Assembly: GCA_945637225.1 (NCBI GenBank)
Contig: CALZDE010000043.1
Coordinates: 1 to 11,881, forward strand
Direction: 5' to 3'
DNA length: 11,881 nt
Source: an uncultured Selenomonadaceae bacterium
Lineage (GTDB): Bacteria > Bacillota > Negativicutes > Selenomonadales > Selenomonadaceae
Shown: positions 7,098-11,881 of the stretch, piece after piece
Numbering within the stretch: position 1 is the first letter of the stretch
Layout: each line of letters begins with the position of its first letter
Translations under genes and position numbers: made by a program
Notes under the pieces: generated by a model
What the model was told of the DNA's origin: nothing
The model's input: the letters and a program-made list of their open reading frames with translations, nothing else
Databases searched by the model: none

Positions 7098-7805
7098 CTA
7101 GAACATGGCAATATTATCTAAAACCATGGTATTATCAACGTCCAATACACCAAAATGCTCTTTCCAGAATACCCTGCATACCATACCTAAAGGAATAAAA
7201 GTATCTATGATAAACTCCATGCAGGCATGATCCTCCTCATCGCCCTCGTAAGGAATATGAACATAAATCTCGTTTGTATCCAGTTTATTGCGGTAAATAC
7301 TGCAAAGAGGAAATATCCTCACCGTTACAAGCCTAAACTGGTTTACACTGCTTCCAGCATAGTACATCTTTGACAAGGATAATGCTAAACTGAACTGGTT
7401 TGCCTTACGGATTTTCTTAAAATTCTCCGCCGCCTTTTGTCCAAATTCACCATTCAGTATCTCCATTTTCAGCAGACGGCCAATATATTCCTTCTTGGAA
7501 AGACCACTTCGTAAATCAATCTGTGAAAGATAATGTACTAAGGTATCAAGTACAAAATCGCACAATTCCTTCTTTTCCTTAGTATCAATATTGGATGGAT
7601 GAAGTAATTCCTGAAAAATTTCAGCATAACGGCATAACACATTTACTTCTATTTTTTTATTATTTACATGCTTCGTATTTAAATAAGTAAATGCCGTTTC
7701 AATATAGGGACTTACCTTTTCTGCCTGCTGAAAAAACAAATCCTTTTTCTCAAAATGGCAATCCTCATAAACAGCACGTATTACAGCATCTGTTATATTA
7801 TTCAC
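7098..7805 (-). CDS. Uncharacterised helical protein of an injection-system operon
   Basis: A protein of 235 residues from the GTG at 7805. An alternative GTG at 7835 would give 245 residues and overlap the preceding gene by 22 bases, but it lacks a ribosome binding site. The 7805 start has AGGTGA just upstream, on top of the preceding gene's stop codon, and gives MNNITDAVIRAVYEDCHF. The first 150 residues look alpha-helical; the C-terminal third is beta/alpha, with NEIYVHIPYEGDEED and then FIIDTFIPLGMVCRVFWKEH. Many small baseplate proteins end with a similar 'P-x-G-x-x-x-x-V' strand, but that is too weak for a call. Tight linkage on both sides argues for a structural or assembly partner of the neighbouring proteins. 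Confidence 0.55.
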   Translation of the reverse strand: MNNITDAVIRAVYEDCHFEKKDLFFQQAEKVSPYIETAFTYLNTKHVNNKKIEVNVLCRYAEIFQELLHPSNIDTKEKKELCDFVLDTLVHYLSQIDLRSGLSKKEYIGRLLKMEILNGEFGQKAAENFKKIRKANQFSLALSLSKMYYAGSSVNQFRLVTVRIFPLCSIYRNKLDTNEIYVHIPYEGDEEDHACMEFIIDTFIPLGMVCRVFWKEHFGVLDVDNTMVLDNIAMF

Positions 7806-7813
7806 GCTATCAC

Positions 7814-9112
7814 CTAAACCAATCTGCCATAACACCTAAAATCTTGAAAATACTCTTGCACAACCGCAGTATAATAACATACTAAATCTTTATTTAGATA
7901 ATTGTCATCCTTCGCCTTAAAATCTAAACGCAATGCATACTGCCAGTTAGAAAAATGAATAGTGTTCTCAATAAAATCATTAGGAGAATAGTGACCTTTG
8001 TCATCAATTATATTATTTTCAATGATTTCTGTTTTTACCAGCTCAGGACCTTCCACAATACATCCAGCTAAAATCCTCTTCAGCTCTGTGATAGAACGCA
8101 CATGCTGGCTATAACAGTTGCGAAGCCTAAAGCCCAGCGTTTTCTTCTGACCGTTTGATATTAAAGGATTATCATAATCTAAATCCATTTGCCCATAATG
8201 AAATTCATATAAATTCCACTTTACAGGCTCTGGTGCAGGACAGCTGATTATCAAATCTCCATCTATTGTACGGATATTGTCAACAGCTGTTTTTTCATCA
8301 TTACTTATAATCATGTACTCGCAATTCTTTTTAAAGTTCTGTCTAAAAAGCACATGTTCATAATTTACATGGTCAATACAAGGATCAGGATAAGTACCTG
8401 TCTTTATCTTTATATTGGTAATGTTCCACACTGGCAATGGATTTTCTGCAATAGAATTTGCTAATGAGCCATAATCTATTTTTATTTCCTTGATTTCTTC
8501 CTGTGGGTCAAAGCCTGGAAGCTCTACGATTTCCACCTTAAACATCTTATAGAAATAAGGAATACATAAAGTCTGCCATGGCAGGGTATTTATGCAGGCT
8601 ACATCATAAAGCTCATGTGTTTTATTTACATAAAAATCATCATACACCAAAGTGAATTTTCCTGCAAATTGTCCGTGATTAGTTACAACAATACCATTAA
8701 AAACAGGCTTTTCTTCTTTTATCTCCGCTATTTTATCTGCATCAGCTTTGATAAAAACTTCCCTGATAAAATAACTTTTTCCTTCATTAAGGCAGGACAG
8801 CATAGCATTCTGATCAGGAACATATTCCAAAAGGTCAGTCTCACGCAAAGGATAGAAAAAATCATTGACCATCTGATAACGCTTCTTATCCATAACAGTG
8901 GTAATTACTTCTGGCATGATATCTATACTTGGCATTTCCATCATTACCTTATGCTCAAGCATATTATACTTTTCTTCTATATCCTCATACATATGATAGA
9001 ACACCCTGAGCATCATGTCACGGTAATCACGCCTGTTATCAAGAGACGAAATTTCTAAAAGTCTGTCTTCAATATATTTTTTTATATCGAAATCATTTTC
9101 AAAAACACTCAT
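7814..9112 (-). CDS. Putative baseplate wedge protein (TssF/gp6-like position)
   Basis: A complete 432-residue soluble protein. Its N-terminal 70 residues are helical and charged (RVFYHMYEDIEEKYNMLEH), followed by alternating beta-rich segments. ITELKRILAGCIVEGPEL (341-358) looks like the helix-strand stretch found near the C terminus of baseplate wedge proteins, and residues 375-430 are again beta/helical. Size, fold impression and location before smaller structural genes and the spike cluster make it the best candidate here for the TssF/gp6-like wedge component, but I see no diagnostic motif. The ATG is 15 bases after the Sel1 gene, with a weak GCGGGG ribosome binding site. Gene reality is near certain; the function is inference. 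Confidence 0.45.
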   Translation of the reverse strand: MSVFENDFDIKKYIEDRLLEISSLDNRRDYRDMMLRVFYHMYEDIEEKYNMLEHKVMMEMPSIDIMPEVITTVMDKKRYQMVNDFFYPLRETDLLEYVPDQNAMLSCLNEGKSYFIREVFIKADADKIAEIKEEKPVFNGIVVTNHGQFAGKFTLVYDDFYVNKTHELYDVACINTLPWQTLCIPYFYKMFKVEIVELPGFDPQEEIKEIKIDYGSLANSIAENPLPVWNITNIKIKTGTYPDPCIDHVNYEHVLFRQNFKKNCEYMIISNDEKTAVDNIRTIDGDLIISCPAPEPVKWNLYEFHYGQMDLDYDNPLISNGQKKTLGFRLRNCYSQHVRSITELKRILAGCIVEGPELVKTEIIENNIIDDKGHYSPNDFIENTIHFSNWQYALRLDFKAKDDNYLNKDLVCYYTAVVQEYFQDFRCYGRLV

Positions 9113-9127
9113 AATTCATGCCCCGCA

Positions 9128-10069
9128 TTATTTCTTATCTTTTTTATCATCTTTCTTATCATCCTGCGTGGATGGGTCAAGTTCTTCATTATCCAGCATC
9201 ATCTGATTAAGCAGGTCATCATCATTCATCATTTCCGTCAGACGATCATCTGCATCGTGAACGCCCTGCTTAGATGCTTCTACAAAAAGGCTGGCGGCCA
9301 TACTGTAGTTCTGCTTAACACCGCCCCGTCCTTCCATAAACATCTTTCCCAGCTGATAAGCGGCCAATCCATCATGGAGCTTGACACCCTCAAAAAATAA
9401 ATTTATTGCCAAAGGTTCATTCTGCTTGGCACCAGCAAGCCCCATCATGTAAACGCTTCCCAGCAGTCCATAAGCTTTTTTATGACCAGAATCCGCAGCT
9501 ACATGAAGCCAGCGAGCCGCTTCCTTGCCATCCTGAGTGTCATACTTCCCTTCAAACGCATCTCTGCCTGCCTTATAGCATATATCGGCAAAATTTTGTT
9601 TTGGAATTGCCTTACCCTCTTTGATAAGCTTAAGTGCTTCCTTTGCATCCTCATGTCCACGTCCAGCTGCCATGCGGAACCACATCTGAGCATAGTCCTT
9701 GTCTGCCTTGCGCTCTACGCCATTGTAGTACATACATGCCAAAGCATATTGTGCCCTGACTTCACCCTTCTTTGCCCAGTTATCCAAATACTTGATAAGC
9801 ATTTTCTTATTTTCTGCCTTCTGCTTCTGAGATTTAGAAGGAGCAAGCATAGGCTGGAGAAACTTAATCAACGATTTAATCAGCATTGCACCAACTGCAA
9901 CCTTAACACCAGTCGCAAGAAAGCTTTTTATCTTGTCAAGATTTGTAATATTTGAAAAAAAATCATCTAAGGAAAGAGCCGCTTCAGCAACAGGTGTATA
10001 AATGGAAAACGTAAATGTTGTCAGGACAGTAATAGCTATAGCTTTCATTTTCTTTTTACATTTCAGCAT
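9128..10069 (-). CDS. Sel1-repeat protein with signal peptide
   Basis: A 313-residue protein. Residues 1-30 form a good signal peptide: a basic start (MLKCKKKMK), a hydrophobic core and a Sec signal peptidase I site AEA before A31. A second, weaker hydrophobic stretch at 50-72 (VKVAVGAMLIKSLIKFL) may be membrane-associated. Residues 104-273 hold about four Sel1-type (TPR-like) repeats with the AQYALACMYYNG, AAGRGHEDA, AADSGHKKAYGLLGSVYMMG and AAYQLGKMFMEGRGG signatures. The tail after 275 is acidic and then Lys/Asp-rich (DDKKDDKKDKK). Sel1 repeats are protein-protein scaffolds. An exported or anchored scaffold inside an injection-system operon could tether the apparatus to the envelope; that is inference. 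The ATG has GGTGAGG five bases upstream, and an in-frame ATG at codon 8 is an alternative. Confidence 0.85.
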   Translation of the reverse strand: MLKCKKKMKAIAITVLTTFTFSIYTPVAEAALSLDDFFSNITNLDKIKSFLATGVKVAVGAMLIKSLIKFLQPMLAPSKSQKQKAENKKMLIKYLDNWAKKGEVRAQYALACMYYNGVERKADKDYAQMWFRMAAGRGHEDAKEALKLIKEGKAIPKQNFADICYKAGRDAFEGKYDTQDGKEAARWLHVAADSGHKKAYGLLGSVYMMGLAGAKQNEPLAINLFFEGVKLHDGLAAYQLGKMFMEGRGGVKQNYSMAASLFVEASKQGVHDADDRLTEMMNDDDLLNQMMLDNEELDPSTQDDKKDDKKDKK

Positions 10070-10090
10070 ATAAGCCTCACCTGTCCTTTC

Positions 10091-11881
10091 TTAATATGTT
10101 CCTGACATAATCCTTGGAACCCATTTTTCATTTTCAAAATAAAACATCCTGCAAGCACCCAAATACAGTTCTTCATTGTCACGATAAACAGGAACTACAT
10201 TAAATCCCCATTTCTCTGGCACAGCCCAGACAAAAAATCTCGTTTCATTGTTGACAATAGTATCAATATCGTCCTGCTCTATGATATCACCATAAATCTC
10301 ACTTATTTCTTCATAAGTTTTCTTTTCAAACTCATCCATTTTGCACAGGAGATTATATTCACACTTTATGTCGCCATCCTGATCGCGTAGGAGCATAGAA
10401 AGAGTCAATTCGTCCATACTGCGAGAAACATAATGAACTTCATTCTTCCATTTTTTGCCATCCATGAGAATAATTTCTCTTCCGTCATGGCTATATGCAA
10501 CAACATTATAAGGGAGTCTCTTATAATCCAAAGTGTAATTTAATTCTGTAAAGCCATAATACTTATTGTACAAATAGCGTATAACACCATCAATACCACT
10601 ATTTTTGGAATAGCCCTCTTTCTTCACAACAATGCTGTTTCCCTGAATGCGCATACCTGCCATAAATTCGCTGACAGCTTCCTTGTAAATAGGTATTCTA
10701 GTTGACTGTCCAGCCAACTTGCAAATGGAATAATCATCTATTTTTCCACTATTGTAAAGGTCATTCATGCAATATTTTACAGAATTATAAATGGGTCCTT
10801 TTAAAAGCAAATCAATATTTATACGGTTAATCTGTATTTCAGGGAAAGATTTCATCACATAAAATTCTTTACCATTATACATATTGTACTTCCAGCGGTC
10901 AACAACTATCTCTGACTTTGAAGCATCTTCTGAAATAGTAAACAGAGGCGAATTGTACTGACCATACAAAGTATTTTTTACCTGCTCTGCCAGCATGAAT
11001 AGATTAAAGAAGTTATTCTTCACCCGATAGTAATCAGAACGTCCTACATTTTCCCATTGCTTGAATTTAGTAGGCAATACCTTCTCTGCTTCCTCATACA
11101 TTTTATCAAAACTGCTATATACTGCACTTTCACCATTTTCGTCAATTTCCCTATAAACATCTATCGTCTCAAATTCAGATAATTCTAATAAAAGCAGGGA
11201 AATCTTTTTGCGTATAGCTTCATCTCCACAATTCTGACAAATTCTCAGCTTAAGATACTGCATTATTTTATAGGTAAGATTCATACCGCCATAGCCTAAC
11301 TTGCCATTGATAAAGGTATCATCAATATTAATATAGAAGGCCATGGATTTATTCTGTACGCTGAATTCTGAAGAAACACCTGTTGTCCTGCTTGCACCGC
11401 AATCTATAGTCAGGGCACTGTATCTCTCCTTCATACGTATTTTCTTTCTCTTCACCAAATTCATAATGACGTTATAAAGTATGCCGACATTCTCATAAAT
11501 TATATGTTCATCACTGATATTGAACTGTGGCAAAAGTTTGGAAAAGAAATCTACATAAAGTGCCTTTTCCTTAATGCTGGCGGTAAAATATAAATTCTTA
11601 ACCTCACATTTAAAATAATCCTGTGTCTCAGATAGGATATAATTGAAAAACGCTCTTAAAGCTGTCCAGCGTGAAATAAGATGCCTCTTACCAAATCTGT
11701 CAACGAAAGCTTCCTCTTCATCTGGGTTATACAGCCATACTTTAATATCAAAATTTATAAAAAAACTGTCATCCGCATAATTTAAAAACTGTTCTGCTAC
11801 TGCTTCATAGCCAAACATAAAATCTGGATTGCCCTCATCATCTACAGAACGCAAGCCAATAGTACATGGAACAGTTTTTTG
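10091..11881 (-). CDS. Hsp70-like (actin-fold) ATPase, 5'-truncated by window edge
   Basis: The reading frame stays open to the right edge (596 residues visible), so the start lies outside; the in-frame TTG at 11854 is not a credible start. Counted from the edge, the protein keeps the order of Hsp70 nucleotide-binding motifs: ENVGILYNVI (about 130-139, the connect-1/'EP-x-A' position), ALTIDCGASRTTGV (156-169, phosphate-2 position, normally DLGGGT), LAEQVKNTL (about 297-305, the 'EkAK-x-LS' helix) and KLAGQSTRIPIYKEAVSEFM (388-407), a close match to the Hsp70 adenosine motif 'vGGsTRIP'. The C-terminal 170 residues do not look like the usual substrate-binding domain. It probably acts as a chaperone or assembly ATPase for the proteins encoded downstream; no membrane segment is visible. 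Gene and fold are well supported, the role is inference. Confidence 0.72.
   Translation of the reverse strand, partial: QKTVPCTIGLRSVDDEGNPDFMFGYEAVAEQFLNYADDSFFINFDIKVWLYNPDEEEAFVDRFGKRHLISRWTALRAFFNYILSETQDYFKCEVKNLYFTASIKEKALYVDFFSKLLPQFNISDEHIIYENVGILYNVIMNLVKRKKIRMKERYSALTIDCGASRTTGVSSEFSVQNKSMAFYINIDDTFINGKLGYGGMNLTYKIMQYLKLRICQNCGDEAIRKKISLLLLELSEFETIDVYREIDENGESAVYSSFDKMYEEAEKVLPTKFKQWENVGRSDYYRVKNNFFNLFMLAEQVKNTLYGQYNSPLFTISEDASKSEIVVDRWKYNMYNGKEFYVMKSFPEIQINRINIDLLLKGPIYNSVKYCMNDLYNSGKIDDYSICKLAGQSTRIPIYKEAVSEFMAGMRIQGNSIVVKKEGYSKNSGIDGVIRYLYNKYYGFTELNYTLDYKRLPYNVVAYSHDGREIILMDGKKWKNEVHYVSRSMDELTLSMLLRDQDGDIKCEYNLLCKMDEFEKKTYEEISEIYGDIIEQDDIDTIVNNETRFFVWAVPEKWGFNVVPVYRDNEELYLGACRMFYFENEKWVPRIMSGTY

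Noticed and set aside
7098..7805. gp25/TssE-like protein
   Set aside because: It is too long and lacks the Gly-Glu-Arg and Pro-x-Phe-Gly motifs of that family.
8615..9058. 147-residue open frame on the plus strand
   Set aside because: It lies wholly antisense to the 432-residue wedge candidate, has a composition typical of reversed AT-rich codons (Ile, His, Phe-rich), and has no ribosome binding site or recognisable motif.
9482..9955. 157-residue open frame on the plus strand
   Set aside because: It is antisense to the Sel1 gene, whose repeat signatures and signal peptide clearly mark the minus strand as coding.
1202..11881. Prophage or prophage remnant
   Set aside because: Only spike and baseplate-like genes are present, along with Hsp70-like, Sel1 and pentapeptide genes; no head, packaging, lysis or integration genes are visible. 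It cannot be excluded beyond the right edge.
1..11881. CRISPR arrays, tRNA or rRNA genes, insertion sequences
   Set aside because: No regularly spaced direct repeats, cloverleaf or rRNA-like sequence, transposase or terminal inverted repeats were recognised on reading either strand.

Overview
The window looks like part of a low-GC Firmicutes chromosome (Clostridia or Negativicutes). The grounds are AT-rich intergenic DNA, strong GGAGG-type ribosome binding sites, Lys/Ile/Asn-rich proteins and some TTG/GTG start candidates. The genus cannot be fixed from this sequence alone.

Layout. Positions 1-270 are an AT-rich intergenic region. It holds a convincing leftward promoter for a gene outside the window and a rightward promoter for a LysR-family regulator (271-1170, + strand). 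Everything from 1202 to the right edge is on the minus strand: nine tightly packed genes with gaps of about 40 bases or less, or short overlaps. They read as one operon running right to left and continuing beyond the right edge. A Rho-independent terminator for this operon lies at 1151-1184, inside the 3' end of the convergent LysR gene.

Operon content in transcription order: a 5'-truncated Hsp70-like (actin-fold) ATPase; a Sel1-repeat protein with a signal peptide; a putative baseplate protein of 432 aa; a helical protein of about 235 aa; a 261-aa protein with a baseplate/fibre-adaptor look; a pentapeptide-repeat protein; a 179-aa protein resembling the Imm11/DUF1629 family; a first VgrG-like spike; a DUF4280 PAAR-like tip protein; and a second, longer VgrG-like spike with a Gly/Ser/Lys-rich tail.

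Interpretation. Two VgrG-like spikes flanking a PAAR-like tip are the hallmark of a contractile injection system (phage-tail or type VI-like). There are no capsid, portal, terminase, lysis or integrase genes here, so a T6SS-like or dedicated injection apparatus is more likely than a prophage. Unusual partners are the Hsp70-like ATPase, the secreted or anchored Sel1 protein and the pentapeptide-repeat protein. Sheath, inner tube, gp25-like protein and disassembly ATPase are not visible and would be expected to the right. The functional assembly is an inference; the VgrG, PAAR-like, Sel1, pentapeptide, Hsp70-like and LysR calls rest on motifs read directly in the translations.
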